From Kuschelorhynchus macadamiae (lineage: Eukaryota > Arthropoda > Insecta > Coleoptera > Curculionidae), in NCBI GenBank assembly GCA_030620095.1, contig JAUTXW010000109.1, forward strand, positions 248,001 through 312,000: a stretch of DNA of 64,000 bases. The letters are read 5' to 3'. The position numbers were made by a program, and so were the translations under genes. The notes under the pieces are model-generated. The model saw nothing but the letters and a program-made list of their open reading frames with translations. It did no database searches and was not told where the DNA came from. Of this stretch, positions 26,246 to 39,251 are shown in pieces. Positions within the stretch are counted from its first letter, which is position 1, and each line of letters opens with the position of its first letter.

Positions 26246-26936
26246 ACAAGGTTAATACAGTTGTTTCCCCAACTTTATCTGGATTAGAAAACATGGAATT
26301 TCGGCTGCTTAAATCTGATATTACTGAAAGTCCACTTACCAATAAAACCGTTAAAGTATGATCTCATCAAATATTTAAAAACATACTAAGTTAAAACATT
26401 TTTGGACCCTTGAAAAGGCGTGCATCCGAAATATCTAAGTTGTAATCTAGTTTAGTACTTTATTTTTGTATATAATTAAAGCCGTTTATTATGTATTGAA
26501 GCCAAAGTAAAAAAAATATGTTTAGTAACCGAAAGTAATTCAGTAAATGAAAAAACCAAATCACTTATAAATGAAAATTTTAATAGCTAAAAGCTAATCT
26601 ACGGTGTCTATCCATAATAAATAAACACTTAAAATATTATCACTCTGCTAATCAAATCCAAGATACTAAATAGTTTTTGATGCTCCTGTATGAACTTAGA
26701 CCCTTTCAAAAATAACCGTCTCATATTATTATGTGATGCTCGGTTTAGTCATAAAATCTGTTTTGCAAATTAATAGAAATACGTCCTGACGAGACATTTC
26801 ATTGTAATTCAAATTGAACTTCAGCAGTTAACAATACCAACTCTGCCAAGAATGCAAGTATGAAACGACTAAAGGAAAACGATAGAAGCTTTAAAATTAA
26901 AGGATAAATGTTGTTTACTGCCATTACTAATGTGGT
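26246..26936. other. AT-rich DNA, nothing recognised
   Basis: No coding or repeat structure recognised. Confidence 0.4.
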
Positions 26937-27290
26937 TGAAAATAAGAATGACCGTTCTTAACCTTAGACAAAAATTACACATTCATACCTGCTATGGGTG
27001 GATCAATAATATTGATTTCTCTCTACTTTTTCGTAACCTCACTTTCGCCTATTCAAGTGTAATTAAATTTAAAAAAGAATAAATGAAGATAACTAGGCAG
27101 AAAATGAAAGGAAACGCTGTCGGGCCGAAGGAAAGGAATTTACAACAAAAACATGGGCATTAAAAGATGCGATGAGGATGTTATGAGGTTAGTAAATATA
27201 TATTATTATTTTAGTTTAAAAGCGAGTTAGTTATAGGTAGTTTGGGGACAACAGTGTTTCAGTTATTAAATCTACTGTGTAAATACAATT
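26937..27290. repeat. Unclassified dispersed repeat, copy 2 (empty site)
   Basis: Matches 23667-23812 joined to 24388-24490 and the later GTTAGTTATAGGTAGTTTGGGGACAAC piece. It lacks the 575-bp insertion. Confidence 0.7.
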
Positions 27291-27396
27291 ATTTTAACTG
27301 TAATATATGGAATATGTTTAGACAACACAAGACTTTAATCGCCTTCAAAACCAGCCAATCACACCACTCTATAGTTCTAGCGTATTTTAAATCTAA

Positions 27397-27622
27397 TTTT
27401 CGATGATCTGAGATTAGCGCAGCATGTGATGGTTTTATGGATGAACCTGGGTTAACCTAGCGCTAACAGGACAGATCCACCTAACAGTATAGATTTTGGT
27501 TAAAAAAGTTCGCTTTAATGTAGACCCGGAATTTTATTGGTGCGCTACCACGCGCTTTCTTTACAGCAAACCTAGCCAATTCTAACCTAACCTAACTTAT
27601 ACTACTCCGCTGAAATAAACTA

Positions 27623-27676
<54 letters not shown>

Positions 27677-27820
27677 CAATTTGTTTCTTAAACCCTAAAT
27701 ATATTAATTGGACTTCTTTCTTGGGTATAGGTTTATTTGCAAAATCAAACAATGGGATTAACTTGACGTTTCGCCTATCATAGTATGCTTTCTCAAAAAT
27801 TGCTCATTCCTTTTTTTTTT
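27397..27820. repeat. 424-bp direct tandem duplication, unit 1
   Basis: Starts TTTTCGATGATCTGAGATTAG, includes a (TA)n tract at 27625-27672, then TCTTTCTTGGGTATAGG, AACTTGACGTTTCGCCTATC and a poly-T end. Unit 2 repeats it almost perfectly. The right part (reverse) looks like a PLE-type 3' end lying against the (TA)n tract. Confidence 0.92.
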
Positions 27821-28223
27821 TTTTCGATGATCTGAGATTAGCGCAGCATGTGATGGTTTTATGGATGAACCTGGGTTAACCTAGCGCTAACAGGACAGAT
27901 CCACCTAACAGTATAGATTTTGGTTAAAAAAGTTCGCTTTAATGTAGACCCGGAATTTTATTGGTGCGCTACCACGCGCTTTCTTTACAGCAAACCTAGC
28001 CAATTCTAACCTAACCTAACTTATACTACTCCGCTGAAATAAACTAGGATATATATATATATATATATATATTATTCAATTTGTTTCTTAAACCCTAAAT
28101 ATATGAATTGGACTTCTTTCTTGGGTATAGGTTTATTTGCAAAATCAAACAATGGGATTAACTTGACGTTTCGCCTATCATAGTATGCTTTCTCAAAAAT
28201 TGCTCATTCCTTTTTTTTTTTTT
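27821..28223. repeat. 424-bp direct tandem duplication, unit 2
   Basis: Nearly identical to unit 1. The main difference is the shorter (TA)n tract (28049-28072), plus one visible substitution (ATATTAATTGG against ATATGAATTGG). The duplication is recent. Confidence 0.92.
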
Positions 28224-28525
28224 GGTATATAAGGCTTTCCTTTCCTATCTACAATTAATTTAAAAAACATTTAGTGGTCTAATTATGAAAATACATTTAC
28301 AATTTTTCTAAAACTGATTTATAATTTTATACTATTGACAAATAATTATTACAAAATTAATAAATTAAGGTTACATCCCTCGAAAAATGCATGTTGATTA
28401 TTTATTTATATTTGAATGATAGGTAGCAAGTTAGTGGTTTGCCAGACAATTCATAGCACAGTTTTAGGTAAAAAGGTGTTCTTATCGTAGTACGTTTTTT
28501 GAGGAATTTAAAGATAATAGCAAAA
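28224..28525. other. AT-rich DNA, nothing recognised
   Basis: No feature seen. Confidence 0.4.
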
Positions 28526-28599
28526 AAATTAGAAACGTCAAGTTAATCCCATTGTTTGATTTTGCAAATAAACCTATACCCAAGAAAGAAGTCCAACTG

Positions 28600-28600
<1 letters not shown>
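28526..28600 (+). mobile_element. Third copy of the element end seen in the 424-bp repeat
   Basis: GAAACGTCAAGTTAATCCC through AAGAAAGAAGTCCAA is the reverse complement of the ends of the two 424-bp units. It again stops directly at a (TA)n tract (28601-28650). Probably a PLE-type 3' terminus. Confidence 0.7.

Positions 28601-28650
<50 letters not shown>
28601..28650. repeat. (TA)n microsatellite
   Basis: TA tract with one interruption (TACA). Confidence 0.95.
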
Positions 28651-28651
<1 letters not shown>

Positions 28652-29326
28652 CAAAAAATATTCTAGATCGTCTGCTATATTCTAGAATTCCTGCTATACA
28701 TTTGTCAAATTCAATTCAATATGACTGTCGTTTGTTATAATTTTGTTTTGGTACACAAATTTAACAGGTATTTGTATATTAATAGGACAATTTGAAAAGT
28801 AGTTTAGTAGAGACTTATTAACATAAATGAAAAGAAAAATGTAAAAATCGTGTATCTTTTTTCCCACTTGAGTCTAATTAACTAAATTAAGAGGCCCTTA
28901 AGAGTATTTCACATTACGTGGTACTTCTTTGACTGCCTTCCTACTAAACCTTGAGCCAATAAAACTACCATTTTACTATTTTTTTCTTTTTGTTTAAACA
29001 TAGTTCACATAGTACGTTTTTAAGGATATATGTAGGTATTCAAAAGGTTTCAAGTTTTTATCAAATAATTTAAAAACCCTACGCCAGAAAAGACAAATGA
29101 AATCTTATAATAAGACTTTTATATTTATATTATTTTTATAACTAGTATATAGGCAAATATATAATAAATGCCTCTGTTCATAGTAAATGCAATATATATC
29201 AGCAAAAATGAAAGTTTAGAAAACAAAACTTGTATTGACCGTTTCAAGTGGCAAACTACAGATCTAATTTAAAAAATGTTCGGAATTACAACTTAGGAGA
29301 TGGAGCTAATAAAAAAAACACCTAAC
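28651..29326. other. Receptor intron (5' side), nothing else recognised
   Basis: AT-rich. Lies inside the intron between the two receptor exons. Confidence 0.4.
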
Positions 29327-29684
29327 CTAACGGCGTATATTGGTATTGCTTATCTTCCAACTCATCCTTGATTTGCTCTATTTTTTCCCTTTTATAAACT
29401 AAAATCCAGAGTTTAGCCAGACCGACCATGTGAGTAAACATCATACCAATTTGACTGACCAGGGAGCTAGCATCTCCTAAAGCTTTCCTAAAAGCAATCA
29501 CCTCAGAGAGAAAGAATACTATAGCCATTATTACTAGACTGTAGCTGTAGATAGAATACAAGATCCTTGTTCCCTGAAAAAAATAAAATATAATAAACCA
29601 AATAGAAAAACCCACCTGAAAAATACACTGGTTATGCAGTGAAATTTGAAATTCTAAAGGCTCACTACTACTACAAATATGCAT
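29327..29684 (-). CDS. Insect odorant receptor (7tm_6), first exon
   Basis: On the minus strand an ATG at 29684 opens a 119-codon frame ending with one base of the next codon at a donor (G|GTTAGG at 29327). It encodes a short N-terminus (EPLEFQISLHNQC), TM1 (YSIYSYSLVIMAIVFFLSEV) and TM2 (QIGMMFTHMVGLAKLWILVY), followed by an acidic intracellular stretch (KIEQIKDELEDKQYQYTPL), all as in insect odorant receptors. The phase-1 end matches the phase-1 start of the exon at 12125, giving a DDFQPG junction. An alternative 42-nt in-frame intron (GTGGGTTT...TTTCAG, about 29615-29574) is possible but would be unusually short. No promoter was identified. Confidence 0.78.
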
Positions 29685-29894
29685 TTTTTAATTGTTTTTA
29701 TATTTTCTAAACAGTGGTTAATACTTGTAAAGGTAGGGTTAACCTACTACGAAGATAACGTATCGTATAGTATAAATTACACTAATTATAAAAACTAAAA
29801 AACTTAGCCACAGATTTCACGAAATTGGGAACAAAATTTGTACATACAAAGAATTCTACACAATTTTATGTCAAATAGATGCGGTTTTAAATTC
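29685..29894. other. Region upstream of the receptor start
   Basis: AT-rich, expected to hold the receptor's 5' UTR or promoter. No clear core-promoter motif was assigned. Confidence 0.35.
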
Positions 29895-30405
29895 TCACCC
29901 ACTCCCGGTTATTTCCTTACTCTCGAGCCTGTCACTTGTTTTGCTGATGCCGATCCCAATACAATAAACATTAATCGATGACAGCTCCTTGAAAAGTTGC
30001 AGGAAGATTTTTGTATGTTGCTTAACTCAATACGTTGCAGCATAGGCAAAGGTCGACTACTAAAACGACCGATCCAAAAATTGGATTCCTGGTTTTGATT
30101 TAAAATGAATTAACTGCTCCTCTTCTGATGAAGCTCAGTCGGATTGTTGAGCTTCATCCGGGACGAGATGGCATTTCTCGAGTGGCATTTTTGCAGACTG
30201 CATAAGGTTTATTTGTAAGACCTCTAGTTAAATTATGTTCTTTGCCATTGAGCTCGGAGTAAGTAAAATACTTTTAGTAAGTTAGGTGATCGGAATGTTT
30301 ACGCAAACAGTGGCGAAACGAGGTTTTCTCACTTTCTATTATGAATGGTCCACGGCTGCTGGACTCCCCCACTGAATGTATATGATACGATATGTATATA
30401 TGTGT
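29895..30405 (+). pseudogene. BEL/Pao remnant: Pol C-terminus and LTR start
   Basis: A plus-strand LTLEPVTCFADADPNTI segment (about 29925) followed by QLLEKLQEDF and, near 30215, VRPLVKLC-like sequence matches the DUF5641 end of BEL/Pao Pol. After a short purine-rich stretch, TGTTTACGCAAACAG (30297) resembles the start of the BEL LTR at 18754. Many stops: an old and different family from the 12-19 kb copy. Confidence 0.65.
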
Positions 30406-30406
30406 G

Positions 30407-31560
<1,154 letters not shown>

Positions 31561-31579
31561 TATTTCACTGACGCCACAC

Positions 31580-33000
31580 CAATGCTCCTTATGCTAATTT
31601 TGATCTAACGAAAATGTTAAACAATAATATAAGAATTACATGCTTACTAAAGCTACTACTGAATATGAAACCTAAAAAGTAAATATCTGATCGAAGGTCT
31701 TTTATTTCGCTACAATGAGAAATAGTGTTAGATTTTTTCTTATAATCATACTGTATACAAGTTTTTCTACGAGTGTAAGAAACAACAAAGCATTTTGAGG
31801 TATTCAGATTAAGTATATTTATATCACACCATGTAATTATACGGTTCAACTCACTCTGCAAGAACTGACAGTCCACCGAGGAGGAATCAATACTAGTATA
31901 TACTTTTAAGTCGTCAGCAACTAACAGTTTTAAGTTTGTATTCGAAATCATTTATGAAAAGCAAGAAAAGCAAAGGTTCCAAGTTAGAGCCTTGTGGAAC
32001 TCCAGACGATAGAAAATCTTCTGAGGATCTAAAGCCCTCGATTTCTACAAACTGCTGCCGCTCAGTCAAGTAAGACTTCAAAAACCCAATCTGCCCATAA
32101 AGTCCAAATTCAGCAAAAAAACACCATGGTCTATATGATCGAAAGCTTTTTGGAAAGCCATATAAGCAACTTCAACTTAGCCAGTGTTATCAAGTGAAGG
32201 TCAAATACATTGAGACAGACACAGATTTGTGTAACATGATCTTTTATCAATGAATCTATGCTGATCAAGAAAGATTATAGACCTAACCTGACTGAAAATA
32301 TCTTTATATATACATATTTCAAAAAGCTTAGAGATATTACAAATAATTGAATTGGATCTATAATTGCGCAGTTCGGATGAATCACCTTTTTTAATACAAG
32401 GATAACTCGAGCTATTTTCCAGCAGCTAGGAAAATGATTAGACTCAATTGAGAGGTTAAATATGTACATCATGGGCTTACATAGAGCTCCGATATATGCC
32501 TTTACAATAAAGCTCGGAAGTGAATCACTACCAGAAGTTAATTTTTGTAGTTTTTTTCGCGGCCTCGATGATATCCGGACTCTTGTAATTTATTAATCGC
32601 AGCAGACATTCAGGGATTGAATCTGGTTCTATAGAAGCATGATGATTAGATCTTGTATAAACGCTTTGAAAAAAAACAGAAAAATATCAACAATAGACTG
32701 TGAATTCAACAGTGCCATCCTGTATAATACCCGGTATTCTTGAGTGACCTCTTTTTGTTTGAATAAAGGACCAAAACTCAGAACTTTTATTATGAATATT
32801 ATTTTTAGTTTTTGCAAAAAAAAAATATAAATTCGGTCTTTATTAACATTTTTAGGTTCACTCGGGTGTTTTAGAAATACTATGGTAATAATCACTTTTA
32901 AATAATTTGTATTTTTTACAAGCAGATTCTTTATTTTTAATAAGACTGAGAATATATTTGGTATACCAGGAATGACTGTTTACCGGTACTTTCAGAGTAA
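31580..33000 (-). pseudogene. Decayed non-LTR retrotransposon, reverse transcriptase region
   Basis: Fragments of one RT lie in order on the minus strand: a pre-RT region (SWYTKYILSLIKNKESACKKY, about 32965-32905); IESNHFPSCWKIARVILVLKK followed by an NYRPI-like segment (about 32440-32340); FIDKRSC and a KAFDHIDHG catalytic block (about 32250-32110); GVPQGSNLEPLLFLLFIND (about 32003-31947); VADDLKVY, the active-site motif A(D)D (about 31926); and a C-terminal thumb to 31589. Motif style is that of the Jockey/CR1 side of the non-LTR tree. Multiple frameshifts and stops; 5' truncated. Confidence 0.8.
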
Positions 33001-33004
33001 AAAA

Positions 33005-33260
33005 AGGAAAGAAACATACAAGAAACACGATTTTTACTTTTGAGATATCCCCGGTAACATAGCTGTCCAGATTCTGAGTATCCGAAACGGCGCTGCCCGG
33101 TTGAGGACAAGCGGCGATTAACCTTTGACCATTACGTAGGACGAGACGCTGCTTCACGGCGCCCATCTTAAAGGGACACCGCCGTGGCTTCTCCGGGCGT
33201 CGCCGTCGGTCAGTTTCGCGCCGCGAAAACCGCCAAATAGGAGCAGGAACACAGGAGTAA
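33005..33260 (-). other. Small GC-rich island with possible first exon
   Basis: A short CpG-containing block in AT-rich DNA. On the minus strand an ATG at 33166 opens MGAVKQRLVLRNGQRLIAA and continues to about 33040, where GTAAAAATC or a later GTATGT could serve as splice donor. Upstream (33170-33245) is GC-rich with TTTCGCGCCGCGAAAACC. I do not recognise the peptide. It could be a host promoter and first exon, or the 5' end of the neighbouring LINE. Confidence 0.35.
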
Positions 33261-34054
33261 ACAGGAGCATGTTCTCTGGAAAATATAAACTGACTGTTGT
33301 ATGTCTGTTCTTTATACAGTGTGCCCTGGGATAGACGTTACGAAGAGATAATCAGGCCAAACATTTTTAGATTTTAAAATGGCATTTTGGAGACATGCCC
33401 CGCTTGATCTAAATATGGGAAGTTTACTTGGATTGGTGTTATACATAGTGACATTACTAAAAGTATGAAAAATAACCAACAGTATACTCTTATTACCAAA
33501 AACAGAGCAGACGCTTACAAGTAACCGTTTATTTGAATTGAAATATACCAGAATTTGAAACTCGATCGACTAGTTAGAATATCGCAATATTTAAAAAAAA
33601 AATGCATGTATATGAAACTTGCGACTGAAGGGGGATGTTTCTCAAGCCTTCTTTTACCTCAGACCAAATTATACTCTAACTTTAACCAATGAACTGATAA
33701 CAGTATATTTACTATTAGATTACGAACCATATCCACAGTTACTAGCATTATTTTAATATCTTCAGATATATTTGCTGGACTATACCGGATACGGTTCCAG
33801 AAATATTTCAAAAATGAAAAGTTTGACTAAAAGGCTGTTTTTAAATTTTGGTATAAATTAAAAAAAAAATAACTAATTTTCCTATAATATTCTGCCGCAT
33901 TACAAAAAAAAAGGACACATGTTTATTTGAACTTTTAGTCCTAAAATTGCTATATAGGCTATAGTTAAAAATACATGTTTGGCTCACAACTTGAATGTAT
34001 GTCAGTGCGTATATAGGTACTATAGAAACATATAACCTTTTCATTTAACGTATT
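33261..34054. other. AT-rich DNA, nothing recognised
   Basis: No feature seen. Confidence 0.4.
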
Positions 34055-34297
34055 TTGTATACTCAATGCTGGCATATTTGTGGGACGCCGATCCACGGTG
34101 AAGCGACGAACGGTTCAAGGAAAATGCTGAAAATCTGGAGGCGATTGCAGAACCAAGCGTTGGCGTCGGCACGGCACGAAATTTTCCTTGATTTCTGTCA
34201 GGATATCAGAAATATAGTTGGGAAGTTTTTGAACAAGTTTCCGAGGAAAATTAATTTTCCAGCTTTAGAAGTATGCCATCCCAAATACCGAGTATGA
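34055..34297 (+). other. Unassigned GC-richer open frame
   Basis: An 80-codon frame with no recognisable motif. The string CAGGATATCAGAAA (about 34200) is shared with about 38888, where it follows another GC-richer patch, so this may be part of a repeat. Confidence 0.25.
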
Positions 34298-34641
34298 AGG
34301 AAATATTGTAGTTTTTTTATGTTTCAGTGACCACAGATGCTAAACACATGTTTTTCCACTACATCTGTTTGTTTGTCTGTCGATATCGGTTTTTTTGTCT
34401 GTGTCTCTTTTCTCATAATGAATCCATCGTTTTATCACAAAAAGAAAAATTTAACGCGATTATCATGCTATATTTGTTGATATAGATTATAATTGTCGCT
34501 GTGAAGATTCTTAAATCTAGTTTACCATTCCTTTTTACACTATTAACGACGTTAGACTTTCCCCGCCGAAGATTTTAAGTCGTCGTTCGTTTTTAGAATT
34601 TTAAACTCGCAAACGTGTGCACCACATAAAGAAAGCTGCTT

Positions 34642-35145
34642 TTTAGAGAATTTTGGAATCAATAGACATATTGGATAAAGTAGATAAAGTGAGAAGTCAA
34701 AGAAAAATATTTGGTAAAACATAAAAAAAATTGAAAATACACCAAGAAATAGCCCGAAAATAATTGCAACTAAAGAAAAATTCAAGAAAATACTAGATGG
34801 TGAATAGATTTTCTGTTTAAAATTAAGTCTTATTTAACCTATTATTTTCATGTATTTTCTATATTTTCTTTGTATTCTCTAGTATTTTCTTTGATCTTAT
34901 TCTTGCGATTTTTCATTTAATTTTTTTTAGAGAATTTTGGAATCAATAGTTATGTTGGAAAAAGTATGTGAGAACTCAAAGAAAAAAATTTGGTAAAACA
35001 CAAAAAAAATTGAAAATACACCAAAAAATACTTGGAAAATAATTGCGATGAAAGGAAAATAGTGAAAATACTAGATGATGAATAGATGTTTTGTCTAAAA
35101 TTATGTCTTATTTAACCTATTATTTTCATGTATTTTCTAGACATG
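34642..35145. repeat. Tandem duplication (period 284 bp)
   Basis: TTTAGAGAATTTTGGAATC... (34642-34858) is repeated at 34926-35142, including the GAAAATACACCAA part and the ending ACCTATTATTTTCATGTAT. Confidence 0.85.
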
Positions 35146-35290
35146 TGAACATTTCCTGTATTTTATTTGTATTTTCTAGTCTTTTCTCGGATTGTTTGTA
35201 TTTTTTTATTATTTTCATGTATCTTCTAGAATTATGAGTATTTTCTGTATTTTCTTTATATTTTCTTGGTATTTTCATAAGTGTGTGCAC
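35146..35290. repeat. TATTTTC-rich low-complexity stretch
   Basis: Many GTATTTTC/CTTTTC blocks. They are the inverse of GAAAATAC blocks in the preceding duplication, so the whole 34.69-35.29 kb region could fold back on itself. Confidence 0.55.
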
Positions 35291-35324
35291 TATTTTCGTC
35301 ACTGGATTACCCCTCTACTCTAAT

Positions 35325-35418
35325 TAAGTACTGAACTAAACTGGGTCTCATTTCACTATTCTTAACAAATGAAAAAAAAATCAAGACGAGGGAAATTCCG
35401 GGTAAAGGAAATTTACCG
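35325..35418 (+). repeat. Isolated 3' cassette of the 141-bp-module family
   Basis: CTGGGTCTCATTTCACTATTC, then GGGAAATTCCGGGTAAAGG and AATTTACCGATTTTT, as at the end of copy B, but here without the body of the repeat. Confidence 0.75.
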
Positions 35419-36137
35419 ATTTTTAATTTTTACCTATCGCGATCCAAACGCGATATCAACATCAACAGAGGCGGCCATGTGTGGCCCGAAACCCAGCACA
35501 TAATTTTTAATTTTAATTTTGTTTTCCCACATGCATATTCCTAAGAGCTTACGGAAGATTGACTTTTCGGTATTAGTTTTCATATGACTCAGACATTTTA
35601 AAAAATCGCACAATAAAACTCAAAAAAATGTTGGAATTAAAGGAGTTTTAAGCTTTATAAAATTCTAGCTCTAATGCTAATTTTTTCAAAGTCAGCTCTC
35701 CTTATTACTGTACATTTTAGTTGCCTTTGTATAGGTGGGAATAGCTAGGCCTATTATTGATATTAAATGTGCATATTGTATGCAAGAATTGAATTATATT
35801 TGGTAATAAACTCGTCAGCTATAACTAAACATTATTCTATTTGTCTTTGACTTGTATGTTAAATTGGGTGACATATGCTAAATAACTCACCTGTATAATA
35901 AGTAACTATTTCAGCATTATATTGCTGTGAATATTATAGTTTTCGCCACTTTTATTAGGCATTACAAGGTATTACGAAGAAGGTATTATTGGGAATTTAG
36001 GTGCATTACTAGGAATTCCTGAGGTATTACAGTTAATTGGCGGGAATTTACTAAGGAATTATGGGCATTAATTAAAAATGATTAGAGTAATGCCCAAAAT
36101 GGGCATTAATGTACACAATTTAGGTCAGCGGTTTGCC
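35419..36137. other. AT-rich DNA, nothing recognised
   Basis: Contains short ATTAC/GGCATTA repeats near 35950-36110 (GGCATTACAAGGTATTACG and similar) but no gene. Confidence 0.4.
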
Positions 36138-36412
36138 CCTCGGTTTCAATTCATTTGAACACCACTTTAACAAAAATTCCCGGAGATGACCTTTCAACCA
36201 GGACGCCCTGATCACCAGGTATTTCGTGGATCATTTTCAATATCATATTCATATTCAGTGGACCCAAAAATCCTCAGTTTCAGTTCACTTTAATACCAAT
36301 TTAACAAAAATTCGCGAAGAAAAACAACTAACCAAGACGCCCTGGTCTTCAGGTACATCGGGGAACATTTTAAACATCATATTCGTGTTTAGCGACCCCA
36401 AAAATCTCGGAG
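36138..36412. repeat. Two-unit tandem repeat, period 134 bp
   Basis: CCTCGGTTTCAATTCA...CCAGGACGCCCTGATCACC...CAGTGGACCC (36138) recurs diverged as CCTCAGTTTCAGTTCA...CCAAGACGCCCTGGTCTTC...TAGCGACCCC (36272). Confidence 0.8.
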
Positions 36413-36666
36413 TAATAAAATTTGGCTCATTTTATATACCAAGTTATTAATCACATCAAAAAACGCACTTCTCAAAGTGCATTTTCTGATTCACAAATGC
36501 AATTACTTTCCGCTACACCCTTAGCGTTTGCTCTACTCTGTCATTTTTCGTAATTGTAATAAAAAAAAACGACAAAGCATTATAGTAATTTTTTTCAAAT
36601 CTAATCAAAAAACTTATTTTGAGATACCATCGAAAAAAGGCAAAATCTTCCTAAATTAATTTCACT

Positions 36667-37040
36667 TTCTGACTTCCCTTGTAAGAGGGAAGTATTGTAA
36701 TCGTGAAAAGATCACCCTTCGAGATTTTTGCAGATCGTTGCGTTTTAGACTCCCTGGAAGCCGGAAAATTTCCCATTTCCGTCGAAATCAATGGTACGCG
36801 GCATAACCCAAAAACTACTTATCCGATTGACAAATTTTGGTCAAAATCAAATGTCATATGGGGATTAAATCGTTACCTTTATTTTTGCAGATTAAATTTT
36901 AAGAATAAATAAATTAAAAACTTAAATAAACTGAAACGAAATACAGTTTTTATTATATGCACATATAGACTGTTTATTGTCAATAGTGCAATTCTGTACG
37001 AGCGGGTGGGTACAGGTAAATTTACCGATTTTTTTTTGAG
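36667..37040 (+). repeat. 141-bp-module repeat family, copy C (internally deleted)
   Basis: Begins with the 5' hairpin CTTCCCTTGTAAGAGGGAAG and GTATTGTAATCGTG. It has one CGGCATAACCCAAAAACTACT module and ends near GGTAAATTTACCGATTTTT (about 37015). Confidence 0.8.
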
Positions 37041-38079
37041 AGGCACACAGAGGAAAGTGCGGAAATGTGGAGTGTGGAATTTTACGAGATAAAATATAAT
37101 TTTCGCACTGACATACTGTAAATAGTCCAGCAGCCAAAGATTAATTAATTAAAAAAAAATGTAAAAATTTTACAAAAAAGTAATTTTTCGTCATTATTTG
37201 CCAAAACATTATAGGTAGGCCAATAATTATGAAAATGCAAAAAATAAAGGTCAGAATGTCCGACACAAAAATTGTCCTTTTTTTTCTTAATATGATGATA
37301 CGTTCCTGAGATAAATCAATTGGAATTCAGAAACTAAAGTTAATTTTCTCAAAATTTATAAAAATATTAACATTTTGTTAAAAGAAAAATTTGGAAGGAC
37401 AAGTTCGTGGTTACTACATGTGATAATTAGTTTTTACCTGCAATGTTTGTAAAATATGCAAAAAATATTTTAAATTTATTTTCTACTACTTTTACGGCTT
37501 TACAGATATAATTGTATTTATTTAAATAATAGTTTATTCACTTTCTCTGTACGTTATTATCTTCCTTAGAGGACTTGGAACAATAGTATTGTATAGAAAA
37601 AATATTTTTTGTCTTATGTTTTTCTGGTTTTACAGATTTAATTTTATTATATTGATAATTGTTTATTTACCTTGTCCGTACGATATTATCTTTCTTGGGG
37701 GACATGGAACTATTGTATTGTATTGAAAACTTCAATTTTATGTAGTCAAGAATAATTACTTTTGTTCTTTTCACCTCTAGTAGTTACTACTCGGGATATA
37801 TGATAAACTACAAGTAAAAATCTTAGAACTATGATATTTCTGTAAATCTAGGATTAGCCAAAACACTAAAATGATTACTTTTAATGAGTTTTTCGTTTTT
37901 TCTTGGAAGTGTAAATATCTCGAACCACTATTAAAATCTTCTTTAAATAACTCTTCTACATGCTAAATTAGGAATCTTTAACTCACTTTATTTTTTATGA
38001 AGCAAGTATAATACTAATTTTATTGTCATTTTTATTTTTAAATAATTGATTTAATATTTTTGATATATTTAAATTTCGG

Positions 38080-38080
<1 letters not shown>
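37041..38080. other. AT-rich DNA with a diverged internal repeat
   Basis: Two similar stretches around 37500-37580 and 37620-37720 (TTTACAGAT...TTTATT...CGTACGTTATTATCTTCCTTAG...GACTTGGAAC and TTTACAGAT...CGTACGATATTATCTTTCTTGG...GACATGGAAC) indicate an old duplication of about 125 bp. No gene. Confidence 0.5.

Positions 38081-38081
<1 letters not shown>

Positions 38082-38125
<44 letters not shown>
38082..38125. repeat. (TA)n microsatellite
   Basis: TA tract of 44 bp. Confidence 0.95.
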
Positions 38126-38127
<2 letters not shown>

Positions 38128-38383
38128 CAGAAGTTGCATAGAATATTGCACAGCAAGAATATTTAAAAAAATGGCGGAATGGCGGAATGGCGCCACTTTG
38201 CACTGTTTTCGCGACTCGACATGAAAGAAACCGGTTCTCAATTGTGTTCACCATTCGAGCAGGCAAAATGTGTGCGTGTTATGCATATTTGCAGGGGACC
38301 CAGTGGCTATTTGTTAAACCAACTGTTACAATAAAACTCGTATAAATAGAACCAAAAATGGTGAAATACTTTTTTATAAAAAA

Positions 38384-38650
38384 ACAAAACCTTCTTCAAA
38401 CATGCACTAAAAACTGAAAAATCATATTTTATCCCATCTCGAAAATTTACTGTGTGAAGTCGGCACCAAACTAATAAAGACAGTAAGGCATTATACTCGT
38501 GGTAATAGACATCAAAACACTCAATGCATAAATATTTTTGAGATTAATTACTTAAGAATAAGTTTGATGCCGAATTTACAGAATAAAATTTTCACGATGA
38601 AATAAAATATTATTTCTCGCTTTTTAATGCAATTTTTGAAGTCGATTTTA
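38384..38650. mobile_element. Fold-back (MITE-like) element, copy 1
   Basis: Ends AAAACCTTCTTCAAA and TTTTTGAAGTCGATTTTA are inverted. The inner arms (GAAAATTTACTGTGTGAAGTCGGC against GCCGAATTTACAGAATAAAATTTTC) also pair. Same family as 39765-39972; about 80 bp of flank to the left (GTATAAATAGAACC) is also shared. Confidence 0.72.
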
Positions 38651-39099
38651 TTTCATAAAATTTTTTATTATTGTCATTGTATATTGAGCTCGCCCCTCAT
38701 AATTATTTCCATATAAGGCTCGGGCTTATGGCGCCCCTGGGTAACAACCGTATCCAAAGGATACAATTATCATTTACTATTCGCGTAACTTGTATAAAGT
38801 CAGATTGATCTTAATCCAACTTACTCGCAACGTAAAGCGTCGCGACGAGCACATACGAAAGTCGTGGAAGTTCGACGCTCGTCACCAGGATATCAGAAAA
38901 TACGTTAGAACGTTCTTTTTCTATAATCCAATATTTTTTTCTGCTCCTTTTAACCCCAAAAATAACTTGTTATTGAACAACATGTCCTTTTTTACTTAAC
39001 TTAACGAAATCCCTTCTTAAATCAAAAATTCACCACCCAGTCTGTGCACCAACCCAAAATTAATTTATGCAATCTCCTGCTTTTGCCTTGCTTAAAAAA

Positions 39100-39220
39100 T
39101 CAATGTAAAAAACCTTCTTATTCAATTGACTTTAAATTACAAAAACTGGTGTGATATAGAGATAAGCTGGTAAAATTTTGCAACGAATTCAACATGATGG
39201 AACAAAATGAAGCCCATTAA

Positions 39221-39251
<31 letters not shown>

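Noticed and set aside
27590..28024. CCTAACCTAAC resembling the insect telomere repeat (TTAGG)n
   Set aside because: Only two units at each site, repeated because of the 424-bp duplication; not a telomeric array.
36226..36450. 74-codon frame across the 134-bp tandem repeat
   Set aside because: It arises from the tandem duplication and contains no recognisable domain.
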